Assembly: GCA_028455995.1 (NCBI GenBank) | Contig: JABELC010000006.1 | Span: 1,178,001-1,242,000 of the forward strand | Direction: 5' to 3' | Source of the DNA: Scleromitrula shiraiana | Taxonomy: Eukaryota; Ascomycota; Leotiomycetes; Helotiales; Sclerotiniaceae | Length of the DNA: 64,000 nucleotides | Part shown: one piece after another, positions 1 to 12,282 of the stretch | Numbering within the stretch: position 1 is the stretch's first letter | Layout: each line of letters opens with the position of its first letter | The notes under the pieces: model-generated | What the model was told of the DNA's origin: nothing | Databases searched by the model: none | Seen by the model: only the letters and a program-made list of their open reading frames with translations | Program-made: the position numbers and the translations under genes

Positions 1-3
1 ATA

Positions 4-910
4 ATGCAGTCACTTATTTGGGCATCCACGATACCATTGTATATCACTCATCCTTCCTCTACTACACCATATTTGATAAACATTCCACGAATTTCATACC
101 TACCACTTCTTTTACCACGATTAACATCCTTCTTTGGGGAGAATGTATCAAGTTTCTCTTATGAAGGAATTCAACTAAAAAACCTACCAGTTGGTTTATT
201 ATACGATTTATACCAGCCTGAGCTTCCTTGGAGAATAGAGCTAGGAGATGGACCATTGTTTGATATCCATGATACATTTATCAATAGTGTGAAAGAGGTA
301 CATCCTCCCTTTCTGATTCCCTCAGCCTCGTAGAACTAATGATGGGATTAAGGCAGATTTTGTTCGTAATGGAAATGCCAAGGGTATCATGAGCATGTCA
401 AAAGAACATTCGACGCAGTTGTGGAACTCTGTGCAAGATAGTCCGTATAACATTCTCATATTTCCTTCAGTATCACTAACTTTGGCACCTGCAGATGATT
501 TCTCTATGTACCTTAAAATCTCAACTATCCTCCTCAACCCCGCTTCCCCACTAAAACATATCCCACTGCGAATATATCTTCCATCGTCGTCTTCCTCCTC
601 GACCCCTAATCCAGGCTTTCCCTCTCCAACCAAAGTCTCAGGTACTTCATCTCCGCCTCCACCACTCTTTACATTCAAAACAATTCAATCACTCATATCA
701 CCTCTCACCTCATCTCGAGAGCCACAGACGCTAGGTGGAGCTCTCAATAGTATTCTTCCAACTCTTTTCCCGAGTCGGAGAGACGCGATTTTAGCTGAAG
801 TGATATTACATGGGGCAACGGTACCATTTAAATCGGTATTGGAAGAATTAATGAGAGAGGCAAGCTATGCAGATGGATGGATTAATTTGTGTGTTGTAAT
901 GTTGAATTGA
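4..910 (+). CDS. ATG5: Autophagy protein Atg5
   Basis: Atg5 is joined to Atg12 and, with Atg16, acts as the E3-like complex that lipidates Atg8 on the growing autophagosome membrane. Exons read 4..297, 353..440 and 495..910 (265 aa). Family landmarks are clear: an IWASTIPLYI start of the first ubiquitin-like fold, PYLINIPRISYLPLLLPRL, GLLYDLY, FINSVKEADFVRNG, GIMSMSKEHSTQLW, LKHIPLRIYLP, and a C-terminal GATVPFKSVLEELMREASYADGWINL block. The Lys of VKEAD (about residue 97, at the first exon junction) matches the Atg12-acceptor Lys of the family. The second intron (54 nt) is in frame and stop-free, so it is easily missed; removing it restores the conserved VQDNDF stretch. The first ATG lies at the window edge, so a few upstream residues could be missing. 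Confidence 0.93.
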
Positions 911-2810
911 CTGTTTCGAAAGTCAATCTTACGAATGAATGATCTTGGGAACCAGATTTCGGGAGTTTAGGATTATATACAGGCGTTCAACTATGAATGA
1001 CGTTCATGGGTAGGATTTCTGATAATAATAAGATGATTTCTATATTTGGTGCAGTCCAAACACGCTCGGGGTCATTCGTTCTATAACTGTTTGGTTATAA
1101 TCGGATAATGTTGAACGCATCTTGTTCCAACTTCGTTTCATATGCTATTGGCCTATACTAGTGTATGAGCTTTTTAGCTAATTTCTACGTTCGGAGATAT
1201 TGGTTTGGGGAAACTACATGATAGCACAGCCTAGTGGAACTTTCATGAACCCAAGAACTAAACTTACAATTGTATTATGTCATATCCTTGATTTCATTCT
1301 GTCGTTGGCTGGCTAGATTACAATCTAACCAAGCCAGCATACACTGCCATACAATTTATGATACATCAAACTGTCATCTGTCACCTTACCTACCCGGGCG
1401 TTCAGTTTGGTAAGGTAGTGGAAACTCTTCTTCTTTTTGTCACGAACTGTGTCCCCCCTATATTCTGGACTCATCTTTTGTAGTTCAACTTACACAACAT
1501 CTTCGCATTTTGACAACTTTTGCTTACCATTCTTTCCCCTTTTTAATCTTAGCCCTTAAGTTGTGCATACACAAGTGTGTATAGTGGCTGAATTGCATAT
1601 GTATATCAAGTTGATATCGACGAGATAGGATGGAGTGAGATTTATGAGTCAGGCTGAGAGATTTATGGTTCTACAATGAATCATGGAGGGATTAAATATG
1701 ATCAGACTCTAGGTTTGATATATCCTCTAATCCATCTTTATCCACCAAGAATAAGAACAACCTTCTGATATCTTATATTCTTTCCTTACAACCCAGCATA
1801 CGTGTTCCTAATAATTTGGTGATTATTTTCAGTCTCACAAATATTGGCTCAATGGCCCGAATATCTACTAAATCCTCAGTCATAGCAAATGTTGGCAATA
1901 ACATTTATATTTCCTTTTCACATGCTTCACACCAACAGGGTGAGTAAAACAAATCTGAATGCATGAAGCTACAACTTTTTTTTGGGCATCCACGTCAATC
2001 TGCAAATCCGTTGAAATGGTACCTTACTATGCACGATCCGTGTGGATTTGACCGCCTTTGCGGTGGATCATTTTCAATGATGCATACTTGAATTTTTGGG
2101 TTCTGTTAGAATTCATATAATGAATGAATGGCATTCTCATTCTCTCTTGCCCAACGTAAAGACCAAAGTGATATAGAACTGACTGAACTGAAAATTCATC
2201 CTGTAACTCTAGATATGTATTGATAGCATAGGGCCAGGGACTAGCTTGAAGTTTCCACCACCCGGTAATAAATAGCACGGAAAAACGGCACCTAGCTGGG
2301 CACATCTACGGGTAAAAAAAATGGTACGTGAATGATATTCCAAGCTATACTTTATTTATACCTAGATTCATATATTCCTATTTTACTATTGGATGGTAGA
2401 AATATACCTTGATACCATTTAGAGTAAATTATCAATGCCCGAAGCCGAGTATCGGTCATAATATGTTCAATTATATTATTGCATGCATTCAAAATATATT
2501 GATGGCAAACTTGCAAGTTGCAATTGTAGATGATATTTGATTCATTGCTTCTCTCTCTTTTTTTTTTCTTTCGTTTTCTTGAATCTTCAATTACGTTGTG
2601 GGATATCTAATTCCTCAATTGAATTTCTTCCATATAAGTTGTAATTTGGTCTGCATACATACTATTTATAAGAGTAAATCGATTGATTGATTGCCTTGCA
2701 TCATTCAAAAGGAATTTATTTATCCTACCTCAACTTACAGCTTTGGGAATTTTATATCTTCTATCATGATAATCAATTTACAACCTTTTCATTAATACCT
2801 TCACTTAAAA
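911..2810. other. Intergenic region between ATG5 and MFS gene
   Basis: About 1.9 kb with only short, homology-free open frames. It holds the ATG5 3' flank and the promoter of the downstream transporter, whose immediate upstream sequence is T-rich and A/T-rich. No RNA gene or repeat family seen. Confidence 0.7.
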
Positions 2811-4684
2811 ATGGCTGCAAATCTAGACCTTAATGACTCGCCACTCAATTCGTCATCTAAACCTCATCCTATAATGTTAACATCACCATCTGAAGAAGAT
2901 TCTTATTCCATTCATAGCAGCAGCACCTCTCCTTCTAATACTGTTCAACAACCAGCCCAGTTAGCTCCAATTCCTTCTCACATGTCACATACACATGATG
3001 CTCCAATTCAGCAATACACCTCACATATTGATGTACCCGACGAAATATACGATCGAATTCCACCTAACCGAAAGGTTATCATTGTTTCTCTCCTTTCTTT
3101 TTGTAGCTTTCTTGCTCCAATTTCAAGTACTACTGTCTTGTCTGCGGTGCCTGAAGTAGCTTCTACATACTCTTCTACTGGCACAATCATTAATTTAAGT
3201 AATGCATTGTATATGTTATTCATGGGTTTATCCCCATGTTTCTGGGGACCACTCTCTCAAGTCTATGGACGTAGATGGGTATGTTTAGATTTCTAGAACC
3301 ACGTTACTATTCCCATCATAAAATTGACAAGAAATTAATCACTAGATTTGTTTAATCACCTCCATACTTTTCACTGCATGCTCAATTGGAACAGCACTCG
3401 CTCCTAACCTTGCAGCCTTCTTTGTCTTTCGTATTTTGACCGCCTTCCAAGGAACCGCTTTTCTTATAATTGGCGCCTCATGTATAGGAGATATCTATAG
3501 GCCATCTGAACGTGGAACCGCAATGGGATGGTTTTTTTCCGGTACTCTGATTGGCCCGGCACTAGGTCCCTTTATAGGGGGTATCATAGTCACGTTTCGT
3601 TCTTGGCGTGTGATATTCTGGCTACAGACTGCTCTGGCCGCATGTGCTGCATTAGGAGCATACATCCTCCTACCCGAAACGATTCATCGAAAGAAGAAAG
3701 ATGAACTAGAGGGATTGGGATGGAGGCAAAAAGCTTCCGTGTTGTGGGGAATGCTCAATCCGTGGAGAGTAGTGAGACTTTATCAGTATCCTAATTTGAT
3801 CATGGTGGCTTTGGCTAGTAGTAGTTTGGTCTGGAATATGTATTCGCTTTTGACTCCTGTTTGTTACTCCTCTCTCTCATCCATCATAGGTACTAGTTGC
3901 TATGGAAGCTCCTTGCTAACATGACTTTGTATACAAGATCCGCTATATCCTCAATCCCCGCTTCCATTTAACCACACCAATCCAGTCCGGACTCTTCTAC
4001 CTGGCTCCAGGTTTGGGTTACATAGTGGGGACATTCTTTGGTGGACGGTACAGTGACCATATCACGCAAAAGTATACCAAAATAAAGGGAGTTCGTGTAC
4101 CTGAAGACCGATTGAGATCAGTCCTTCCTTTTATGGGTATCGTCATTCCTTCTTGCATGTTGCTCTATGGATGGAGCGTGGAGAAAGATTTCGGAGGCGT
4201 TCCGTTACCTGTTTGTATGATGTTTTTGCAGGGAGTGGCGCAGCTGTTTTGTTTCCCGAGTTTAAATACTTATTGTTTGGATGTTATGCAAAGGAGCGGT
4301 GCGGAAGTTATTGCAGGGAATTGTAAGTTCAGTTCTATTCATCTTTCCTCAATCTAATGCCCTCATGGTGACTGCTTTGCTAATACTAGTGTAGATATGT
4401 TTAGATATTTGTTTGCAGCATTGGGAAGTGCGACTGTTCTTCCAGCCGTGGAAAAGATTGGAGTGGGTTGGTTTAGTACGATCAGTGCAGGATTTTTAAT
4501 TGTCAGTAGTTTGTTAACAGTGGCGGCCGTGAAATGGGGTAAGGACTGGAGAGATGGAGTGGATGAGAAGAAGAGGAGGAGGAGGAGGAGGAAGAGAAAT
4601 AAGGACGATAAGAATGAGAAACAAGGGGTTGAAAGATCTGATCAGATTGTGAAAGGAGAATGGAAAGAGGACGATATGGTTTGA
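2811..4684 (+). CDS. MFS multidrug-type transporter (DHA1 family)
   Basis: Likely plasma-membrane proton antiporter of the 12-helix DHA1 group (Qdr/Aqr type), exporting drugs or small organic compounds; the substrate cannot be read from sequence. Exons 2811..3278, 3346..3858, 3938..4322 and 4395..4684 give 551 aa. A Ser/Pro-rich cytosolic N-terminus of about 85 residues precedes the helices. Motif A appears as GPLSQVYGRRW after helix 2, and the antiporter motif C as SGTLIGPALGPFIGG around residue 215. The mid-protein segment NMYSLLTPIRYILNPRFHL spans the second intron and confirms that junction. The C-terminus is a highly basic tail (runs of R and K) that should be cytosolic. All introns are 67-79 nt. 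The gene converges on the WD40 gene downstream. Assignment to the superfamily is firm, to QDR-like drug exporters is moderate. Confidence 0.9.
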
Positions 4685-5193
4685 AAGCTTGTAATCTATG
4701 CCGGAAGGTTATAGAAGGACTAGAATAATACACAGGAGGATAGTAACCTTCCATACATAGGGTAAGGGAAATATGTCTGTCTAGATAAATACAGGACAAG
4801 GTCACTTTGGCGAAAGAGCCGGTTGGTTGGGGAGAAGGAAGGGGTATAGGTTCGATGCATAATGATTTGAGACGACGTAATGGCAGGAATAGAATACGTG
4901 TGAGGCCTCACGGCGTAGTCAGAACACACAGATAATATCTTTTAGATGGGTTATAGCTTCTGTTATTTTATAAAACAAAAAGTCCAAGACAAGCTGCCGA
5001 CTGACCCACCAACTTTTTATATCTCGGCCTTGATGTGATTGTCTAACCTCGACTTTGTGATTCAATACTCCTGCATAGGTACATTCGAACGGCACAATGG
5101 GGACTTGACAGTTAACAAACGAGTTTTGATAATGTTTCTCAATTAATCTCAGATCGTGATTGCCCATGATCAGACAATAATGCTGCTGATGCT
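4685..5193. terminator. Shared 3' flank of two convergent genes
   Basis: 509 bp between the stop codons of the convergent MFS and WD40 genes. It should hold both poly(A) regions; no distinct signal can be assigned and no gene is seen. Confidence 0.4.
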
Positions 5194-6711
5194 TCAACCA
5201 AAAGTGATCTTTTGCCTCGTCAAGTCTCTAAATACATCATCTAAGGCATTCCTTTTCCTTTTACCTCCCCTGGCCTCATTATCACTATCAACTTTGTTAC
5301 CTTCCTCCTCCTCCTCTTGATCAAGTTCCTCATCTTCTTGACTTCTAGGTATCCATGCTCTAATTTGGCCACCAGAATGAGCAGAGAAGATTCCATCTGC
5401 TGGCGCCCTCCAGGCCAATGCAGTAATACGATCTTTGATATTCCTTTCACCGGTTCTGGATCTGACTGCTGCCATGGTAGGTCCAGGTACTTTCAAACGT
5501 TTGAGAAGTCTTCCTTCATGAAGCTCAAAAACAAGTATCTCTCTTTCGTTGGGATAGAAAAGTAATTCATTCATTGGTGGGGTAAGTGCTGTAGGAGAGA
5601 CAACAATAGGTAGATTTGAGAGATGAGAATTCTTCAAAGTAGGTCCAAAACTAGCAAGTGTATTAGCACCACTTGCTGAATCCCACACTCGTACTTTATC
5701 GTCATGTCCAGCAGATATGATATATCTCCCATCATCAGTCCATGTAAGTCCATTCACAGCGCCTGTATGTGCTTTAGCTGTACTTCTAGATCGACCTCCC
5801 GCTCCCATTACATTTGTAGTAGTGATTCCGATTGCATCTTCCAGATCAAGTAAGCCCAATGAACCAGAACTCTTTCGAATATCCCAAAGACGGATCGTAC
5901 CATCAACGCATCCGCTAGCCAATATATGATCTACTTTGGGATGCCAAGCTACCGAGAGTAAAGCTCCATGATGTCCAACCAACGAATGTGTACTTGCACC
6001 CGAACGAAGATCGATGAGCCTGACTGCTGGATGTTGGGTCGCGCAAGCAACCAAGAGATGTTGTGCAATGGGCGAAAGAGCATGGGTATATACGATGGAG
6101 TTTAGATCGAAGTCTGCAGATACGTCAAGAGTCTCCGTCGAGTATAGTTTCAAATGGTGATCGTATGAGGTAGATAGGAAAGCGTCGGAATCGAATGGGT
6201 AGAAGCTAAGATGTGTAATGCCAAATTTGTGAGCTGATGCGTTCCTGCGTCAATCCCAAGTTAGTGAAATTATTCAAATAGTTTGACAAGATGTTGATAC
6301 CTGGGAACAGTTCCTATAGGTCGGAAGTTGAACTTTGATGCCCCGGCAAGATCCCATATTTTGATAGATGAGTCGGCGCCCCCAGATATAAGTCTGTTTT
6401 TATTATTTTTATTAGCTTAAAATCTCAATCAATCCATAATTCATATGTTACAGTACTTAAACTTACATCTTCCCCTCGAATCTATCTATTGATAGTGCAT
6501 TTACTCCAGTTTGGTGCGCCCATACTCTCGATTCATTTGGATCGCGACTTTGAGATTCTCTTTCTTCACTATTATTCAAAGCCCTTTCACCACCATTGAA
6601 TTGAAGCTTCGGTGCAGGTTGAATTGAGTGAATTAATTGAGAGGTTTGAATACGTGCGAAGGCTCTTGGGTCAAGATTGCCCGTCGATCGGTCAAATAAC
6701 AATTGATTCAT
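5194..6711 (-). CDS. ERCC8: WD40 repair protein, Cockayne syndrome A (CSA/Ckn1) homologue
   Basis: CSA is the substrate receptor of a DDB1-Cul4 ubiquitin ligase in transcription-coupled nucleotide excision repair, acting on stalled RNA polymerase II. Exons (reverse) 6711..6467, 6393..6301 and 6244..5194 give 462 aa. The N-terminus MNQLLFDRSTGNLDPRAFAR is diagnostic for the family. WD repeats follow: GVNALSIDRFEGKILISGGADSSIKIWD, GITHLSFYP...SYDHHLKLYST, AVRLIDLRSG, HHGALLSVAWHP...GCVDGTIRLWDIRKS, and GAVNGLTWTDDGRYIISAGHDDKVRVWD. The final 60 residues are acidic (poly-Glu) and then basic (GGKRKR), probably a nuclear localisation signal. The first junction restores GKI|LISGGADSS and the second VPR|NASAHKFG, both inside conserved stretches. 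It shares a short divergent promoter with the Rrn10-type gene. Confidence 0.92.
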
Positions 6712-6983
6712 ACATTTGTTGAATAAAAGAACACGAATTTATCACTCGTGGTTGTTATACTATCAATGAATAAGGGAATGGACGATGATTTGATCTGAAG
6801 ATTGATTGTTATTAAAGGAAGTAAGACCTGAAAGAATTACAGGCTTCGGTCGGGACGCTATCACAGCAAGAACATTTTTGGGGAACATTTTGTCGCTACA
6901 GAGCAACATACTGAAAAGATTCAATTTCTAAAATCTACATCACTGGCACAACACAAGGACAAATACACAGAGAGAAGAAAGTC
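6712..6983. promoter_or_regulatory. Bidirectional promoter, CSA and Rrn10-type genes
   Basis: Only 272 bp separate two divergent start codons, so both promoters and 5' UTRs must lie here. No TATA box is obvious. Head-to-head spacing of this size suggests co-regulation, which is inference. Confidence 0.6.
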
Positions 6984-7666
6984 ATGACTTCCAAAGCATT
7001 TTCACAAAAAACCTTCCTTAACCCAGATACCGAAAAAGAATTGGAGGAGCAATTGGAGGAGGACAAGGTTTCATACAGACATGCCACCGTATTCGATGCA
7101 GTTGCAGGTAACAAACACAACATCCACCCATTCTTAGATCCTCGGAGAAATATCTCCTTTTATTGACATGTTATTCAGGTCGAGTTTCCGTTGCAGGTTT
7201 CATTCCTAAGACCTTAAACATCTCTTCAAATCGGGATACTACATCAACCTCAATACGTGCTGCACCTCCAGAAGATGTACTGTTTCGTAGTAGGAAAGCT
7301 CCAACGAGATATGTAGAATCGGATATCTACTTTGCGAATGAACGAGAGTCACCGATTGAATTGCCCGATTCCGATCTTCTCAAATCTCTACATAGTTATA
7401 CTTCTGATTTTTATTCACGTGCAACCACGAATGGAGGATCTACAGATTGGAAAAGTATGGACGAAACAGCTTTGATAGGACTGGGTATTTTAATGGAAGA
7501 AGCCTCACGAGATATTTTGGGCCAAACGGGAGACCTAACTTTCACGGAAGGAGAAGAAATCAATATCAATACTTCTGGGCATCGCGAGGAGTTCAGTATA
7601 GGCAACGTTGTCAGCACATCCCGAGAAGAAAGAAGATCGGCAAAGAGAAGACGCATCGATCCTTGA
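6984..7666 (+). CDS. RRN10: Rrn10-like subunit of the RNA polymerase I upstream activating factor
   Basis: Rrn10 is part of the UAF complex that binds the rDNA promoter and recruits RNA polymerase I. Exons 6984..7107 and 7179..7666 give 203 aa. The recognisable part is residues about 110-160: LPDSDLLKSLHSYTSDFY followed by MDETALIGLGILMEEASRDI, which lines up with the pattern in yeast Rrn10 (an acidic DLR..HYYA segment, then a FDETSLITLGLLIE segment). The C-terminus is basic (RREERRSAKRRRIDP-like), consistent with a nuclear protein. The N-terminal 100 residues are not recognised. The intron junction ..AVAG|RVSVAG.. is clean. Confidence in coding is high; the Rrn10 name rests on the short conserved block. 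Confidence 0.75.
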
Positions 7667-8668
7667 TGATCATGCCAATCGAAACAAAGCGTTGATCAGA
7701 TCGAGGGTTCAGGCGAACATTTTAGGAACTGCCACCAATACACCAAGGGTCCAACATCGTCAAATACCAAGCAACAAGGTATCATTCTAATCAACCGTAT
7801 CAACCTAAAGAATACGAGTAGGATTAGAGACATGGGGATTAATGGTGTGATTACCTTTATTCCGTCATAATAACGGATCAAGATGAATCTCCGGTTAAGG
7901 CACGAGCCGAAAGGTAAGTATATCTATCGGTAACTTCGGCTTACCCAGCGGATGTTGTCTCGCCGTACCGTATATTTCCGGGTTTGGTCATTGGGAACGA
8001 TCCTCTTACGATCCAACCAAAATCATGTACGACATGACTTTGCGCTGACGCATCTCATTATTTGACCAAGAACATTTGCATAATTTGATGTTACACCGAC
8101 ATTTGATCGCTCCAAGCGCCATAAATTTACAAATTATTTTCTCCACAGCTGTATCCTGACACGTGGGAAAAAGGTCCGTACGAGGAATATCCCGTCTCGA
8201 TATCCTCGCCGGGGCCTCGATAGAATTCCAATGGCAAACCTTGCAGGTGTTTTCGTTATGACACGTGCTAATATAGTGGACTTTGATGTAAAAAGAGCAG
8301 GGATCAAATAAAGTCGTCTGTTTGAATTAGTATTGTAGTAACGAGTTAAAAAGCATGGCTCGCGAGTCGCAACGCAGCGCAACGCAACGCAAGGCATGGA
8401 GGGTGATAGATATGATATATGTATGTAAGAGAAAATATATTCCGAGGTTCATTTGATGATTGGTCACATCGGAGGATTTTTATTTCGATTGAGTTTTTAT
8501 TTTTTTCTCACAATAATGGATGGATGGTAGCCACGAGCGCGGAATCTCAATACCGTTCTGGAAGCAACATCGCCAGCATGAACTGAACTGCACTGAACTG
8601 AGCGGGTGTTTCTTTATACTCATATGTACAATACTTTATGTAGCCACCAGTTGCATACATACATGCTC

Positions 8669-11526
8669 TCTATATATATATATATATACATACATATACA
8701 TACATTATTTTACTGTATATATGTAATCAGGGCACAAATCATATGAATATGATAGAAGGAGTGTGCATAATCCATACTTCGTACATCATATGGCTTCCAA
8801 CCCAGAACTATAAATGGGAATTAACCACCTAGACCGCTTGATATTTGACGGATCGTAAAAACAACATGAAATAAACATCAAAATCAAATGAACTGCTGTG
8901 ATGTTTTTACATGAACGTATGTTAGTAAGTAAGTAAGTATGTATGTAAGTATGTATGTATGTATGTATATATGTGCGGAGAGTATAGTTAGCATGCATGA
9001 ACCAAATCTTGAAAAGGAGCGGTGAGGTTACATGGATTGGTTGATGGAAATGCACGGTGGATGGGTGGATGGGTGGATGGGTGGATATGTAGGTTGCGGG
9101 TAAATACACGTTGGGGCTTGTCAGATGATTGGGAATCGGTATGGGATGGCATGGGATGGCATGGATGGCTGGGAGATGGTTGTTGTGTATATTGCTTGAT
9201 TGGGAAATATATATATATTATATATATATATATGTGTGTGTGTGTGTAGATTTTAGATGGGTAGAGATATGATATAGCGTATTGGATATCCTTCATATCA
9301 AATACAATACGTTGTTTGGTTATGGTTATTGCTTAGGTCAATGATTATGATTATGATTATGATGATGATGATGATGTGATGATGATGATCGCATGGAATG
9401 GATAGATAGATAGATAGATCGGTTAGTTTGTACGCAGTATGGTCCGGTCCCGCATGTTGTGCTATGGGATCTTGATCTTACATTCGATTCTGGGTATGGT
9501 ATTTGAATTTCTCTTGTCCGTCAGTCCTTTAGTTGGTTGATTGGTCGGTCCATGCTCTTCTTTTAATATCTACATAGATATCTTATTCCACATATGTTAT
9601 ACGAATTATATAGCAGACTACGTCGTCGCTGATTCGAGATGAAAAATGTATGTTGATATCCCGGCAGTGCCTGTCTAACATACAATATATTTACATACAT
9701 AATACCACCGTCCAAGAACAGTCCCATACATGTATCAAAAACCATCGGTAATGTACGTACGGTACGTAGATACGTATGACGGGAACGTATATATATATAT
9801 ATATGTATGTAGATTATGTATGTAGATTATGTATGTGGGTAGATAGATGTAGAAGTAGATTATTAGTATGGGTTTATTTACTGTCTTTTCGCATCCTGAG
9901 AAAATGTCCGATGAAGGGGGGTAGATGGTAGGTGATTGATCAATTAATTGATTTTTATATATGTTTACATGGGGTTTATAGTGTATATTGAGTTTGATGT
10001 ATGGGATGGATGGATGGATGGATGAATGGATGAATAGATGGATGAATGGATGGGGATGACGAGGAGGATGGGATGGAAGATGGAGATGGAGATATATTCT
10101 TGGCTCCGAATCGACGGCGTTACATCCCGATCGACATATCATATCTATCTATCTATCTATCTATCTACCTATCTCCATCTATTATCCACTGATTTTTGAT
10201 ATAGCTCAAGGAACATACATAATGAATGGGTATATATTACCTAGACAGACAATCAAAGAATGAAGTTATGTTATTGATCAACAAGCGACGACTACACCAC
10301 TACAATACCCATTTCCAACCAACGACTCAAGCAAAGCAAGTAAGTAAAGTTTAAGGTAATAAATACAAAGTTCAAACCCAACTCCAAAGCTGTTAATCCC
10401 CTCAAAGCTTAGGTAGCGTAGGTACATACTATATGTAGCTAGGAGAAAAATTAGCTCTGGAGGATTTCATCCCTCCCTCGTCCCGTGCCGACCAGACCAG
10501 TAAAGTTAGAGTTTAAATTTATTTTAGCTTTCCGTCGTTTATAGCGGGTAGCTTTAAGTTAGTTTTATATCTTTGAAACTGTGGATGCTTGAGTTGAGTT
10601 GGGTTTTTAGTTGTAATGGAAGATTTCTTTTTTTTTTTTCATCAAAATAACGTCAATATGTGTTCTCTATCAAATTGAAGCGTCAAACCGTTATTGATGA
10701 ATATCTCCACCCCGCTTTCTCAATACCGTCCATCAAAGCAACAGTGCCATAGAGATAAATAAATTAAAAAGGCCGAAAATACAATATAAAATACGAAGTC
10801 CTTCGGGCTGGTTGCTCCATTGATTCTTGCCCCTCCAATAGCTAGATAGCTCAAGATCCATCATCATATACCCTCGCTGCTCGCGTCAATTTCCGAAAAT
10901 CAGATATTTGTTCGCGGTGCTTTGACTATTGTAGTTCCACGGGATGGGATGGATTCTACGATAGATATAATATGACACGATCTCCCCCCATCTATAGATT
11001 TTTCCGCCTGCATTTCCGCCCCCATTTCCGAGTCCATGGATAAAAAGAAACAAATGCAAAAGAAATGGTCTTATATTCAGTCGGCAAAAATGTGAAGGCC
11101 AAACATTTAAAATTTTTGAATTTATCATCAAAAATCATTAAAAATCAATATTTTTAAATATTTATATTTTATTAATTGCTGGGAGCACGGGCCATCCCAC
11201 AGATGTATTTACATTTCTTAGATTAATTACTCAATACATCAGCTTTTTATCATCATACAAATTATATCGTAACATTAATAGATAATATTTCAAAAAAAAC
11301 TATGTATATATTTAAATAAAAAGTTATTTAATTAATAAATTTCATAATTTTTTAATATTAATGTTCATAAAATAAAAATCTATATTATAATATATACTAT
11401 TAAAAATATTAAAAATACATCAAAATCATTATCAAAATCGCTTATTTTAATATTCTCGCTCGGTCTTCATATTTTTCTCGTTTAAGTAAAGACAAAAAAG
11501 TACCCTACCTAGTATATATATGTATG

Positions 11527-11558
<32 letters not shown>

Positions 11559-12282
11559 TATATGTGATGATAATCTCCCATGCCCGAGGTGTCGGTATGT
11601 GCTATAGCTAGGGATAGGGATATGGGTGGGGGGATTATATACGACGATGATAGCAGAAAAATGTGGCCCAACCGAAAACATGATCTTTACCCAATACTAG
11701 AGAGAGAGAGTGAGATGGCCCGCTCTCCCGTCCCCAGCTATCCTCAAAAGAGTAATAGATTTGCAGAAGTCAAGTTGGATAGCTGTATATCTATCCACTT
11801 TGCTTTTTCTTCCAGTTATATCCCATGCCTTATGGAATATCTATTCTGTATTGGGTGGGCTAAGATCATGCTCGCTTGGTTGAGATTATACGGTATTATT
11901 TATTTATTTATCTATATTATCATTCATTGATTGCTATACAGCATCTTATTTACTCTGTATATACAAAAAAAGGTCATACGACACGACACGACTATTGCTC
12001 GCGAAACGAAACGAAAGGACCTCTTTATCCTCTTTCTCTTGGCGGGAATAAGAATTGACGCCTCTTTCCTTATTATGATGGAGGTATGCATTGTAGGGTG
12101 TGTAATTTGGATAAATTGATTGGGATATGATGATGAATGGGATGGATGGAATGGAGTGGTTGGTATGGTATGGTATGGTATGGTACGGTAGGGTACGGTA
12201 CGGTACGGATAAGGCCAGACAAGAGTTTTGTTGGTATTCGGATGATGGATGGGAAGATGAGATGAGATGAGATGAGATGAGA
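8669..12282. repeat. Microsatellite-rich block, G/T-rich on the + strand
   Basis: Simple repeats seen: (TA/CATA) 8669-8706; (GTAT/GTAA) 8917-8975; (GGATGGGT) 9058-9086; (TA)(TG) 9207-9248; (GAT) 9342-9390; (GATA) 9401-9419; (AT)(GTAT) 9787-9837; (GGAT) 10005-10054; (ATCT) 10142-10175; (GTAT) 11512-11565; (TGGTA) 12161-12209; (GATGA) 12254-12282. Confidence 0.95.
11100..11455. repeat. AT-rich island, possible degraded repeat
   Basis: About 350 bp almost free of G and C, made of A/T runs and ATT/AAT words, interrupted by one GC-rich word (GGGAGCACGGGCC near 11180). This texture resembles repeat-induced point mutation (RIP) remnants of a transposon but no element can be named. Confidence 0.5.

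Noticed and set aside
2027..2305. 92-codon reverse frame upstream of the MFS gene
   Set aside because: No homology, no splice context, isolated in an intergenic region.
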